DNA of 64,000 nt from Caprimulgus europaeus (lineage: Eukaryota > Chordata > Aves > Caprimulgiformes > Caprimulgidae). A program made the position numbers and the translations under genes. Where the stretch lies: positions 14,321,834 through 14,385,833 of the forward strand of contig OU015523.1 in assembly GCA_907165065.1 (NCBI GenBank), in the 5' to 3' direction. This document shows, piece after piece, positions 1 to 11,000 of this stretch; positions within the stretch are counted from its first letter, which is position 1; every line of letters begins with the position of its first letter. The notes beneath the pieces were generated by a model. The model had not been told where the DNA came from. It did not search any database and saw nothing but the letters and a program-made list of their open reading frames with translations.

Positions 1-689
1 GCATTTGGAGAGGGGCTGACTCCCTGGGGGTCAGAGAGACATGCCTGTCAATACACCTGCTGAAAGAATCCAACTCAAAAGCAAGACAAGGGTGAGAAGA
101 ACGCTTCCTAGTTAATATCTCATGTGAGATCCATTGGTGCCGTTAAACATCTTGTTCTTTTGCCAGGGACATGTTTCAAAGAACAAGATAATACCTCAAA
201 ATACAAATACTTTGACTGCTACCCTGTGTTTCTTATATGCCTACCTTGTGAAGAGTAGAAAATGTTAGTCGAGAAATTATTCATTTCTTCAAGACAGCTA
301 ATATGGGAGATGATGAAGGATGAATGGAACAGCCCATGCGCTGCCCTAGCCACCTTTAGCACTACAACAGTAAAAGTTACATCCAGCAGGGCAGGAGTGG
401 ACAAAAGGAGACCCTGAGCAATTCAGGCCTGGAACCAGAGATGCACATCCTACTCCTTTTTCTTGCCCTGGCTTTCCCATGCATCTGTGAGCAAACTGCT
501 GCAGCTTTCTATGCCTCAGCTTCCCTATCCAACAGCTGGAAAGAACTCTGCGCAATTACCTCGATGCTGGCTGAGACACCCAATTCTTTAGCGTCCAAGA
601 TTTTGTATATGAAGTTCTCCAAAGTATATTTTTTTTCCTGATTCAGTTCCCCATACAGCCACAAAGAGAACAGAAGGGAAGCAAGAGTT
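1..689. other. Unique non-coding sequence
   Basis: I see no gene or recognisable repeat here. Open frames on both strands are short, overlap each other and have no domain. The sequence is unremarkable mixed-composition vertebrate DNA that leads into an A-rich run. Confidence 0.6.
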
Positions 690-714
690 AAAAAAATAAA
701 AATAAAATAAAAAA
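690..714. repeat. A-rich (AAAAT)n simple repeat
   Basis: The stretch consists of A runs interrupted by single T residues, an AAAAT-like microsatellite. Such tracts are common in vertebrate introns and intergenic DNA. Confidence 0.8.
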
Positions 715-940
715 TCACCCCTTCTCTCCCCCTCAAATGGACCAGCAGCCTCTAAACCAACTAGTTCTTATTCCCAGAGGTGGCTTCCACAGAAGCATTT
801 TCTTTTCCTATGCATCCAGTGTAGAGTTTCTTTTCTGCTTGGCTGGGCAATCAGGTATTCAGAGCATAATGTAAATGCTCAGAACACAGAGGCATGAAAA
901 CTTGCCAGACAGAAACTCCAAGCGAAGGATTAACATTTTT

Positions 941-1039
941 CCCCCCCTCTCCCATGCTCCCCCCTCAAGCTCACCCAGCCCTCTTGCCCCCCCCTCCCCT
1001 CCATGCCCCCACCAGCAGCCCGGCCCCCCTGCCAGCCCG
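941..1039. repeat. C-rich pyrimidine tract, G-quadruplex-capable on the minus strand
   Basis: About 100 bases are dominated by runs of three to eight C, including C7 at 941-947, C8 at 987-994, C4 at 996-999, C5 at 1006-1010 and C6 at 1024-1029. On the minus strand the part at 987-1010 fits the usual quadruplex pattern of four G runs of at least three with loops of up to seven, if the run of eight is split in two. The tract lies about 150 bases upstream of a CpG cluster. It makes overlapping plus-strand frames appear proline-rich, which is a composition effect rather than evidence of a protein. Confidence 0.7.
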
Positions 1040-1120
1040 ACGCAGAGCTCCCTGCCCTCAGCTCGGCAGCCTCCACTCCACGCTCCACAGTCCTCTGTGC
1101 TTCTTGCTGATGTTGTTTTT

Positions 1121-1153
1121 ATTTTTTTTAAAAAAGGCAAAAAAAAAAAAAAA
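1121..1153. repeat. T run followed by A runs
   Basis: Eight T residues at 1122-1129 are followed by an A-rich stretch ending in a 15-A run at 1139-1153. It is low-complexity sequence lying between the C-rich tract and the CpG cluster. Confidence 0.8.
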
Positions 1154-1189
1154 GGCAAAACACAACAAAAAAACCTTTATTTCCTGCTT

Positions 1190-1388
1190 CGCCGCGGCAG
1201 CCCCGAGAATAGAAGCCTTGACACATCAAATTCTGGGAGCTCACCACTCACCAGGGCTGCGGTTCCTGGTCCAAGCGGTGACGAAGGAGAATCACCTCAC
1301 AGTCTCTGGAGAGTGGCAGGGCTTGGCTGAGAAGCGCGCCCTGCGCCGATGGGCTTTTTGAGTTCGCTCTGTTCCAGAGCGAGTGCCG
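1190..1388. promoter_or_regulatory. Small CpG cluster, possible cryptic promoter or enhancer
   Basis: I count 14 CpG dinucleotides in about 200 bases (for example at 1190, 1193, 1195, 1204, 1276, 1335, 1337, 1344, 1347, 1365, 1380 and 1387), whereas most of the window is strongly CpG-depleted. The stretch is also clearly richer in G+C than its surroundings. A perfect 8-bp stem with a 3-base loop lies inside it (1364-1371 with 1375-1382). No TATA box or open frame leads clearly away from it. It could be a weak unmethylated promoter or enhancer, or simply a chance GC-rich patch at the minimum size for a CpG island. Confidence 0.35.
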
Positions 1389-1848
1389 AGGCAGAGAAAT
1401 TAGGGAGGGGAGAGGTGGGAAGGAAAATCACTGGAGCCTCTTATGATCAAACTTCCACTAAGCAAGAGGAAATGTCTTATAAATAAACAACAGCAAGAGA
1501 AACAAAAAAATCCATCCCGTCCTGCCAGAGGAATGTACATTATTGTCTCTCGACGGAAAACTTTACACCACACCAGAAAGCAAGAAAGCAGCCATGTCTC
1601 CTGAAGCCACCCTCCCTTTTTGGGGGGGAGGAGATGGAGGGGGAGGGCAAGGCGAACTTAAAAAAAAATAAATATTGTGAAGTTCATGCAGTTTCCCAGT
1701 AGACAAACAAAACTGTCCAAATTCAACAGATGTCACTATTCCAAGGTTTCACGCAGGGCTACATTTGTTTAGATCTGATCACTGCTCCGCCATTAGGACA
1801 CATTGAGGGAGGAAGTTCAAGGCAAGGGGAAGCAGGAGGAGGTCACAG
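1389..1848. other. Unique sequence with a G-rich patch
   Basis: This stretch flanks the CpG cluster. It has a G-rich patch at 1622-1647 with one loop too long for a standard quadruplex. An ATG in fair context at 1594 opens only 25 codons, glycine-rich and then lysine-rich. I see no gene. Confidence 0.5.
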
Positions 1849-1898
1849 CATATATATGTGTGTGTATCTAGCTGTAGGTATATATGTGTTTATTTATT
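1849..1898. repeat. TA/TG-rich microsatellite
   Basis: Two short alternating TATATATGTG-like blocks are separated by about ten bases and followed by TTTA repeats. This is degenerate dinucleotide repeat sequence. Confidence 0.7.
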
Positions 1899-4809
1899 AA
1901 TGCAGAATATGAACATTTTATGCATTTTATGATGCATATTTAAAATAATATTTTTATATCTGTATTTTTTTTAAAAAAAACAAGGTACAGGAACCTTTCT
2001 TCTTCTGAACCTCCCCAGAATTTTTGATATTTATGAGCTGGTGTTACAATGCCTTCATTCTCATCTCACAAGACTGCAACTGTAGTCTACTTAAAGCTAA
2101 CATTTTCTCGTTCTGCAGTTCGCAAGTGACATGAGTTTGGTGATTTCAGTACAGTCCCTAGCTTTGCAAAAAACTATTGCATGATTTGGCACAACACACG
2201 GCAAATAGCATTCTCTTTATGAGGAACTACAGATGGCAATTGAAAGAGTAATTCAAATAATTTATCAAGCACATTTGGAGACCTAGAATGGGGGATGGCC
2301 CGAGTCTATGAGAAACCAGTATGCTACAAGTCATTATTAGGGAGCTTATTAAACCTGCCTCGTGTGTACAGCATCAGAAGATCACAGATTGCTGATGAGA
2401 ACCAAGGTGCTGGGCAATGCTGTGTTTTGGGTCATGACAAGGAAAGCAGAGTATAGCAGGTGAGGACATACTTCAGACAAGTGAGGCAAAAGAATAAAAG
2501 ATTATGAGATAACTGAAAATGCCCTGGCAATCTCAATCTGCATTTCATTTCTTGGGGACTCTCCCATTTGAGACAGAGTTGCAATGCCAAACGTGTAGAG
2601 TGCCCACCCCAAAACTCAGCTTCACAAATCTCAAAAAAATTGCCTAATCTGTAGAATTCCTGAGGACTACTGTATTTGCAAGACACAAATGCAAACATGT
2701 TTTTTAAATTGATTAGTTTGACATCTGTGGGTTCTTGCTGGTGAAGCAATGCTATCATAGACCCTTGTTAGCAATAATCAGTCTACAGTGCAGGTGGGTA
2801 AGACTGAGACAAGCTTCAGATTGAAGTATGGTTGAAAATAAAAGCTGAGAGTCTTTAATGCAAAATTTATAGTAAATCACAGCTCCTTCAGGCTCAGATC
2901 TTTTGGAGAAGCTATTGTTAAAGCATTTCTAGATCTACAATACCAAGGTGATCTTAATAAAATAAAAGAAGGAAGCATTTTTAAGAGACTTCTTAAGATG
3001 GAGTAGTATAAGTTACATCACCGATACAGCACAGGGGGAGCTGTGAGAAGGAGGGGAATCTAACTGATGTTTCCAGACCAACCAGCAAACTGTAAATCTG
3101 ACAATCTCGCCCATACATGGTGATACCAACGAGATCCCAAGCCTAGAAGGACTTTACGCAACAAAGAGAAGCTATCGGCTGACTTGATCTCACCAAGAAC
3201 TGCTTTGCTCATTTACAGATCAGCTCATCGTTCACCTCTCCCTACCCGCATATTTTCTAGTATTGCCAGAAATACTAATGAAAACTGAGACAAATTTGAG
3301 CTCTTGCAAGTGAAACCTTATTACTGAGAGGTGCCCAGAGAGCCTGGTGCCCAGAGAGCAAAGTGGCATGCAAAGGATAATGGAATGTAATTTGAAAAAA
3401 TAATTCCTGACCATGCCAAGGAAAACCTTCAACATTTCTCAGTAGGCAACACAATAAGCAGGGTGATCACCCGACCTTGGGTTCTCAATACCTTAGCTGC
3501 CTTTAGGGAATTTACATAGATGGAAGTGAGGGCAGTATATGGCCCTCCGTGTTTAATAAGTCATTTGCTAAACAGTCCAGAGATCAATAGCAGACATTAA
3601 ATTAAGCACTCTGTCATTCTTATTATTTAGTATCATTAAGCATTAGGGATGGCTGTACTATAAAAACAGGGAGCAGAGAACCAAACGAAATCTTCTATTA
3701 AAAGAAAAAAAAAAAGTCTATGAAGTTTCTGAAAATTAGACTAAACAAAAAAACACATGCAGTGAACAGATCACACAATTCTGATCAAAATCTCAGCAAA
3801 TCCCAACTGTCTGCCTGTCAGCACAGACCATTTCTATTACAGATTTCAGGAGACTCTGAATTGTGCCATTCTTGTTTCACTACCGTTAACAGTGGCCGCA
3901 GCCTCGGAACTGCAAAATAGTAAGAGCCAGGAGGACAATAATTTTCCTCCGATTTTTTATTTTGACATTTCCTATTTGTGCCCTTTTTCAAAATTTTAAA
4001 TTGGAAAAGGCACTTTTCAGCCTATCTTTTAACAGGTCACTAATAACTTGAGATGCAAGATCTCATATTTCATTTTGCTGCTGCCACCACTAAATATTTC
4101 ATTTACCTTGAGTACAGCAGACCACTCTGGAAGGCTGGTTTTTGTTGTTGTTTTTTTTTTTTCTTTCCTCAATACTGTTTACAGACTAGTTTTTGGGATT
4201 CATTATTTTGCAGTAGGCTAGTTTAAGCCTACCTGTTAAAGTAAAAGCAATAGACTGCCTACAGAAATATTTTCATGCGGCAACTGAACTGACATTCCTT
4301 CTTCTTGGGACCTATATTCAAATAACTCAGAGGTGGTGGCTAATTAAAACACATGCTTTCTCTATATAATATTTTGTAATATTCCTAATGCAGTGTTACA
4401 CCCACAAATACATACATCTCTACACAGATACATATAGAAATAAAATTAGAGTTTTATTTCTACCTCCTGACTTGGCTGCTAGCTCTTGAACGCTAAACGC
4501 GTTTGGCTGCAACTCTACATACACACAAAAAAAATCCAGAGCGAAACAAAATCCTTTTAAAAACAACAGTACAACCTAAGGGTTTCTCTGCCTGCCTTGT
4601 ATCTGTCTAAGGAGAAACCTCAAAGAGGCTGATGCTCTCCCCCACCTCAGCGAAGAAAGGGGGAAGAAACCCAGCAGAAGCAGGAGAGCGTGTGGAGACC
4701 CTGACCCTTCTCCCCTCCCCTCCACGCGTCTCTCCGCACAGCAAGGGCTCTGTGCTCAGAGAAAAGCCGGGCTGCGGCCAGACCTTGGGAGCAGCTGCAG
4801 ATAAGCACA
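1899..4809. other. Unique AT-rich non-coding sequence
   Basis: No gene or clear interspersed repeat is visible. The sequence includes AT-rich stretches around 1910-1990, an A run near 3702-3715, and three TTG units followed by T12 at 4142-4162. The longest open frames are about 105-110 codons, overlap on both strands and carry no recognisable motif. Confidence 0.55.
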
Positions 4810-4846
4810 CAGAGGTTAATTCTGCTTTTTGCTCCATTAACCTCTG
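4810..4846. repeat. Perfect 11-bp inverted repeat with HNF1-like half sites
   Basis: CAGAGGTTAAT at 4810-4820 is repeated as its exact reverse complement at 4836-4846, with a 15-base loop. The arms contain GTTAAT and ATTAAC, the half sites of the HNF1 consensus, although HNF1 normally needs them one base apart. The hairpin is seen directly; a binding role is speculative. Confidence 0.7.
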
Positions 4847-5131
4847 CTCCACCTCTGTGACCCCCTCGAGGAGGAAAGACAGGAAGAGAGGCAGGCACAT
4901 GCAGCAGCCCAGGCAGCACGGCATGGGGAGTCACACCACGACTGGGCTGCCTCTGGATCCTGGGCTTCACAGGATTTGGAGACTAGTTTCCCTTTGCTCC
5001 TGCAACCCTGCCCTGAACACTTGCAGGATCTCTGTGAGGGAAGCTTCATGGTAGTTCCCTGCAGCTTTCCCCTCTGCTGCATATTCATCTATCTAGAAGG
5101 AGATACACAGCCTTTGGCAGTGGGTGCAAAC

Positions 5132-5161
5132 AGATGAGATAAACAGAGATGAGATAAACCT
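5132..5161. repeat. 15-bp tandem duplication carrying GATA motifs
   Basis: The unit AGATGAGATAAACAG at 5132-5146 is followed by a second copy at 5147-5161 that differs only in its last two bases. Each copy contains AGATAA, which matches the WGATAR motif of GATA factors, so two sites lie 15 bp apart on the same strand. Regulatory function is not shown. Confidence 0.8.
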
Positions 5162-5749
5162 AGTGGAAAAGTCTTCTCCAGATGTAGTGTCTCTGTCTAT
5201 AAATAGAGATTCTCCTAGTGTCCTCCAGATGCAGAGAGTTGAGGTTTTTGCTGTTTTCTTGTTTAGTACAAAGCAATTAAAATGTAACAAGCTCTCAAAA
5301 TATTTCTTTATTAAAAAAAATAGGTCATGGACACAGAAGCACTCAGTCATGGCTTGGAGTGGGCAAGCAAGCAATTTTCATTTGATTGTGCCCTTGTTTT
5401 TGTAACTAGCTTTTCTGCTGTGACCCGCTATACTTACCCTGTCTGCTGCGCTAACCAGCAACATGCCTTTTTAATCTGCCTTCCTGGGGTCTGCATTTGA
5501 TTACAGCATTCATGTTCTATTTAGATTCTTTTGAATCATGCCCTGTGGTGCTAGCACGAAAGGTGTTATTTATAAAATGAAATTCTGTTGTATTGCAACT
5601 TGGATTCAAAGAGGACAAGTAATATTAAATACTTACTTTATTTAATAATATCTTGGATTTATTAACTCAATTTCATTACAAGATTAGAGACGGTAACCTG
5701 GAGGGGGTTATTAACTAATAAACAAGCTTCAGGCAACTTTGCCCCACGT

Positions 5750-5785
5750 AAAAATAAAATAAATAAAAATACATATATATACATT
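5750..5785. repeat. AT-rich (AAAAT)n/(TA)n microsatellite
   Basis: AAAAT-like repeats run into a short TATATATA block. This is simple repeat sequence. Confidence 0.75.
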
Positions 5786-7790
5786 TAAATTGCTTCTATT
5801 TTGAGGGTCCAGATACACACCTCTAGCTCAAAAGAATGGCTTTCTTGATAAATAGCATTGTATAGAGCTCTTGCCTGGAACCTGCTAAGCTCATGGTGCC
5901 TTTAGGACAATGAGCATCCATATACAACTGCTATCCCAAGTGACCGACCCTACTGAGTTGGTTGCATTCCATGTGGGATGAAGTCTACCACTCAGCTTTG
6001 ACAGAACTGATGCAGGCTGCAGTTACTTCAAACCACTGTGGGCAGCACACCGCAAACCATGAAACTCTACAAACCCATCCGACCCTCCCTGACTTACCCA
6101 GCACCGCAAGGCTCCCATTTCTGGGCTATTCCACAGCTCTTACTCTCCCCACATCACTCCTGCACGTTGCAGGACGTACCACAGGAGACGGACCTCAAGC
6201 ATTTGGGGAAAACTGTAGACAACATTATTTCTCCCCAAAACAAGCTCCTAAGCTATTGAAGAGCTTCTCCTTCCAGGAGCAAGCACAGCAAGTTCCTGAC
6301 TTTGTACACAGTATATGACTCTATTCTGATACTCAGCTCTTCATGTTAATTTAAGAGTACATTTAAAATCAGTCCATATTCTATTCAGTCAGATACTGCA
6401 CAACTAGCAGTTGAATTTAACTGCAATCTCTTCACCTAGGAAGCTAAAGCATGTTTGTCAGCATCCCAGCCTAGGGATTAGGTCGAAGTTAGAAAATTCA
6501 CAGAAGGTTCTAAGCTCCCTAAGAGTACAAGAATACTGAGAGGCAATTTTTTTGTCCATTTCCTAAATAAAACTAATAAATGCTAATGCACTTAAATCTC
6601 TCTTCTCTGAAACACTCTACAACAAGATATAGCTTATGACTTTGAACCTGTCAGGTCCACAATAAAGCCTGAGTCTGACATGGGAAAATAGCGCAGTATC
6701 AATGTCACAGGTTCTACAGGCTGGGAATTCCCACTTGGAGGTGCACGGCTGCTAAAAGCTTTCACCCCACATCTGTTGCACATTTAGCTGTGAGTCACCT
6801 GCAGTCAGCTTCATTAGACCCGAGGTGTCACTCAAATAAGACAAGCTATTGCTAGAACAAGAGAAATCAGATTTTTAAGCATTTGATAGATTAAAAGGAA
6901 AGTGTCACGATATGTTAAATGGATATTCAAATACTTCAGGTCTCAGTTTTCAGCTACTCACAGATCGTATGTCTTTGCTTAAAGCTGGATGGTAGGCAGA
7001 GACCAAAAATAAAGGGCAAATGATTTTTTTTCACTCATGTAGTGTTGTTCATTGCAATGACTCAGTGGAATATAAAATCCAGTGCATGAAGATCATGAAA
7101 AGACATAAATATGTAATGAATTAAATCTGTCCAGAAACAGATTTGAGTTCAGAGCAATCGCTATAATTCAGGAGAGAACACCTACAGCATGATGGTGCAC
7201 AGATACTCCCAAGAGAAACTGAGGTTAAGTAACAGAAATGCATGGAGAAGAGGTTAATTTGGGTCAAAAATGAAGGGAGATTGAGAAACAGATTTATGGT
7301 GAAACTTTCAAAGGCAGAAGCAATAATTGCACCCGCAAAAGGCATGTGTATCATTGCTACAAACAAAAACACATGCTTGGACTCTCTACAGGCAATCTGG
7401 CATCTGTCTCCCATTCCCTCCCTCCTCCTGACCCTGAGACCTCTCTCTCTGGAATTTTATTCCATGAATATTCCATAATGCTCTGCTCAGCTCCTATTTT
7501 CATGAAAAGTCAGTGAAAACGCATTAGCTAATAAGTGGAAGTTCACAGCATTACTGTCAGTCAGTGGTTGGTTTCCATGAGAATGGAGACAGATCTCAAC
7601 TGAGAAAAACAGTGAGGATCAGGCACAAGTGATATTCAGTCCACATATGTTATGTATACACACCACTTTGAAACTACTGAACTAACTGGTTTGGCATTCA
7701 ATTTATTACCAGGCTCTCAAGGGTATATCCACAAAATAAGTCAAGTTTAAACAACATTCATTTGGGTCACTTTCAAGTGATGCAGAAACA

Positions 7791-7818
7791 AAATATATTA
7801 TTGGAAATATATTATTGG
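7791..7818. repeat. Perfect 14-bp tandem duplication
   Basis: AAATATATTATTGG at 7791-7804 is repeated exactly at 7805-7818. There are only two copies and they are identical, which suggests a fairly recent replication-slippage event. Confidence 0.9.
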
Positions 7819-9199
7819 ATATGTTAGGCATAGTGCAATTTAGTCTCGTTCTTTCTTTCCTTACTTTTTCTATATGCTTAAAATCACCATTAAAAATAAT
7901 AAAAAAAAAAAGACTGAAGCTTTTTCCTAGTCTTTTTTTTTTTTTTTAAATTTCATCCCTCCAGGTCTCAAATTATAATAATTTCTGTCCTAAGATAATT
8001 AGTGAGATAAAATTGTACCGGGTACTGGATTATAAAGAGAAACCATCTCTGTACTATTGATAAGAGCATGCTACTATTCCTGAATTAACGCAGTCTGTTT
8101 ACAACAAACAGGCTAGGAGAGCATACTCCACAACACAAGAGCACAGAGTATATATGGGGTAGAGCTTTACAAAAGCATCTTCACCTTCTACTATATTTAC
8201 CCACTCATCAAAGTTTCTTGCAGCTTCTCCTCTAGAAGTAAACAAAGTAAACAGTGCAAGAAAAAAAGAGCCATGTATTTCCTACTTCTTTTAGGGACTA
8301 TCAAAACCAGAAATGCTGTAAAATGTAGATCCATTTCTAAATTTCACATCTTTAAAATTTAACACAACTGGGTCAATAGCTTAATATGAAAATAATGTAG
8401 TTTGGTAACTTTAACAGAAAGAAGGATTCAGGTTTAAAATATACTCCAAATTTAAGACTATTCCAGTAAAAGCTCTTGGTTTTACTTTTGATCAAATTCA
8501 TGGAGAATGAGCTCACAGGTGGTGGCAGAGAAGCACCAGTAAAACCCAAAACTAGTTGACAGACAGCTAAAATGCCTAATTTATTCAATTTCTTCAGTGC
8601 AAGTGATCTCAAGGAGAACAAACTAGTTCTGCAGGGACAGATGGTCTGAAGAGTGGATGGAAAAACAGGAAGAGACCTCAGGGAGAGAACACCACTGGCT
8701 GAAGCCTGCGTGAGCTAGAAATCACTTGGCCTCTCAAAGACCCACCAAGACCAAAGAAGGATAAATGAAATGCCACTTGTACGCATTCTTCCATGTCTCC
8801 ACTTTCTTTCCACTCTCCTCAACCAAGAATCTCTCTGAATGTACCTAATTAAAAATTTATCTTCTTTTCCTCAAAGGAAGTTTAAAAAGTTTATGGGACA
8901 GACCTGTTTCTAAGGCAAACAAGAACCATGGTACAGCCACAGAGTGGAAGAATTTTCTCCTTCTTGGGATGGAGATTTTGCCCATATGAGGTCAGCCTTT
9001 GAAGCCTACTCATGTAGCTCTTTAAAATATTGAAAGAGCTCTTTAATTAATGAGTCACTAACATAAAAATGATACCTGGTTTCCATACAGAGATTCAGGT
9101 GCGTGCTGCAGGAAGCCAAAGGACGTGGTTCCAACACAGTTGTAATCCTGTTTCACAGTACTCAGTGAAACATTTTTATTCTAGCATGTTTTCATCCAG
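7819..9199. other. Unique AT-rich non-coding sequence
   Basis: I see nothing coding. There is an A run near 7903-7912 and a T run near 7935-7948. Open frames are under 90 codons and without motifs. Confidence 0.6.
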
Positions 9200-9325
9200 C
9201 ACTCTGTGGAAGGACCAAGGACCATTACAGCCACACTACATGGCAGAACAAACCAGTCTGACCCAGGGCAAAGGCTTTATCCCCTCTGTATCTCAGTTTC
9301 CCCAGGAGTCAGGCTGGAAGAGTCA
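9200..9325 (-). repeat. MIR-like SINE fragment (decayed)
   Basis: The segment near 9275-9300 reads as the reverse complement of the conserved MIR core, containing TATCTCAGTTTCCCC, the counterpart of GGGGAAACTGAG. The flanks are strongly diverged, so the ends are approximate. MIR is an old tRNA-derived CORE-SINE found across amniotes and mobilised by L2. This copy would be long inactive. Confidence 0.4.
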
Positions 9326-10361
9326 TTCTTTTTCACTTAATAGGAATGCCTTGGGAATTACCTACTTGACATCTAGATTAAAAAAAGGCTCAGAATGGCA
9401 AAGTACTGTGGGGCCGAGGGAGTAGGCTTGCTTCAGTAACATGGCTGTTGACAGTAGGCAGCAGGTAGCACAGATCTCATGAAAGATCACTTATGTCGGT
9501 TTTAAGTTACGTTCATTTTTGTGCCTGTTCCGTAGGCCCCTGGAGATTAAACACAGCTGAATGCTATTATACAGTTAGCTCCAGTGAATGAAAAATACAC
9601 TCTTTTAGCAGTTTTATTCCTTTATCAATTACTGCTTTAAGAGACTTGTACTGTATTATTTTATATTGGCCAGTTGTTAAAATAATTTATTCCCTGAAGA
9701 GTTTTATTCCTTTAACATTTCAAATTTTTGTTCAATGTTTACCATGTGACCATTTTTGACAGACACTGAAAGGAATACTTTATTAAAGGAGCTAATACAG
9801 CTGCTTTCCTTAGGTACATTTTGACCATGCTTTAAACAGAAGACCTGGATAGGATTTCTAGTAACACAAAGTCTAGCAAGATTTTTCTGCTTGCACATTT
9901 GGTTGTGTTAGTACATTTTCACCATGGGGAAAAAAAAAAAAAAAAAAAAGAGATCCTGTCCAGATTTCTGGTAAAGCACCAGACCTACCTTTTGAGGACC
10001 AAACCCACCTTCCTCCCTTTTTCTAGGTATATTATCTTTCTTTAAGCTTACTCCTACTGAGGGCTGTATAGAATAAAAATGATTTTCTTACAGATTCGAA
10101 ACACAGTACAAGGATGAAAACCTTTTAAGCAAGCACAGAGCTGCTACATAGCTAGCTGGAAGGCATGTTGAAACACTGTTCAATGACTCTGACATTGTCA
10201 GGTAGCTCTGTGACTTAGTTCTCTCTGTAAGTGGCTGCAATCACAATGAAAATAGCTGTCGTGAGGAGGAAGATGTCCCATTGGATTGAAAGGGCAAGCT
10301 TAAGTTGCATGTAAGAACATGGTATCATGGATGCAGGAACCCAGATCATGTTCAGCAGAAG
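9326..10361. other. Unique sequence with a 20-A run
   Basis: No gene is seen. A run of 20 A residues at 9930-9949 is the main feature. No AATAAA signal sits just upstream of it and no recognisable exon precedes it, so I do not read it as the tail of a retrocopy. Confidence 0.6.
9930..9949. repeat. Poly-A run (20)
   Basis: A homopolymer of 20 A residues starts right after GGGG. It is a likely length-variable mononucleotide microsatellite and prone to sequencing error. Confidence 0.95.
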
Positions 10362-10377
10362 TCTGTGATATCACAGA
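10362..10377. repeat. Perfect 16-bp palindrome
   Basis: TCTGTGATATCACAGA is its own reverse complement and has no spacer. About one perfect 16-bp palindrome is expected by chance in 64 kb, so this may be random. Confidence 0.9.
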
Positions 10378-10854
10378 ATAGGGTGACATCATTATGCATG
10401 CCTCATTTGTGGTCACACACAGTCCAGAATCAATTAGGGATGAAGCCATCTGGGATGAAGTTCATCTAAGGATGAACAGAAGAACAAACAGGAGAAGACA
10501 GCAGAGCAGGGCTGGCGTGTGAGCACTGCTGAAAGAGAACGAAGCTTTTGTAGAGACAGTGTTGCACAGACTCATAAAACCTTTGCTGCCCAACAGACGA
10601 TCTTGATTCCATTGCCAATTCCTAATTCAGATCAGACGATGAGGGATTCACAAACCCTGTTATCGATGGGGGGCCCAGCTCAGACTAACCGTGGAGCTGT
10701 TAAAATGAAAACATGTTGCATTCAAGGTTTTGCACAACTTCAGCACAAACCCTTGGAGGCTTTAAAGACTCACCTGAATTTTGCTTTAGACTATTAAACT
10801 CAAACAAACGTTGGGAGAAAAGACTAGCAAAGCTCCCAGCCAGCACCTTTCAGG
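10378..10854. other. Unique non-coding sequence
   Basis: A 92-codon frame at 10519-10797 on the plus strand has no recognisable motif. I see nothing else. Confidence 0.55.
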
Positions 10855-11000
10855 AGCAGTTCTCAAAGTAGTTTACACAGGGATTTCTTATTTTACGAGG
10901 GCAAAACTAGTGCAATGAGCAGGAATGCCTTGCTCAAGATCATTTAGCATACAAGGGACAGAACTCAGCTTACTTGTGGTCTGGGCCACCATACTTCCCA
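10855..11000 (+). repeat. MIR-like SINE fragment (decayed)
   Basis: The order of landmarks matches MIR in plus orientation: a CAAAGTAGTTTACA block near 10864, then TGCCTTGCTCAAGATCA near 10926, then ACAAGGGACAGAACTCAG near 10951. These correspond to the consensus region around TTGCCCAAGGTCACACAGC and the GGCAGAGCTGGGA part. Identity is low and the ends are approximate. Confidence 0.55.

Larger units (their letters stand above)
4847..7790. other. Unique non-coding sequence with short simple repeats
   Basis: No gene is supported. The stretch holds the 5132-5161 duplication and the 5750-5785 AT microsatellite, which are listed separately. A frame of 118 codons at 5962-6318 on the plus strand is only slightly open compared with its neighbours and lacks any domain. 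Confidence 0.55.

Noticed and set aside
875..1361. Two overlapping proline-rich plus-strand frames
   Set aside because: The proline comes from the C-rich tract, and two frames are open over the same bases, which is a composition artefact.
1594..1671. ATG in good context opening 25 codons
   Set aside because: Too short, glycine- then lysine-rich from simple sequence, with no homology I recognise.
7208..7235. GAAACTGAGGTTAAGTAAC, MIR-core-like
   Set aside because: Only one block matches; neither the preceding nor the following MIR blocks are present.
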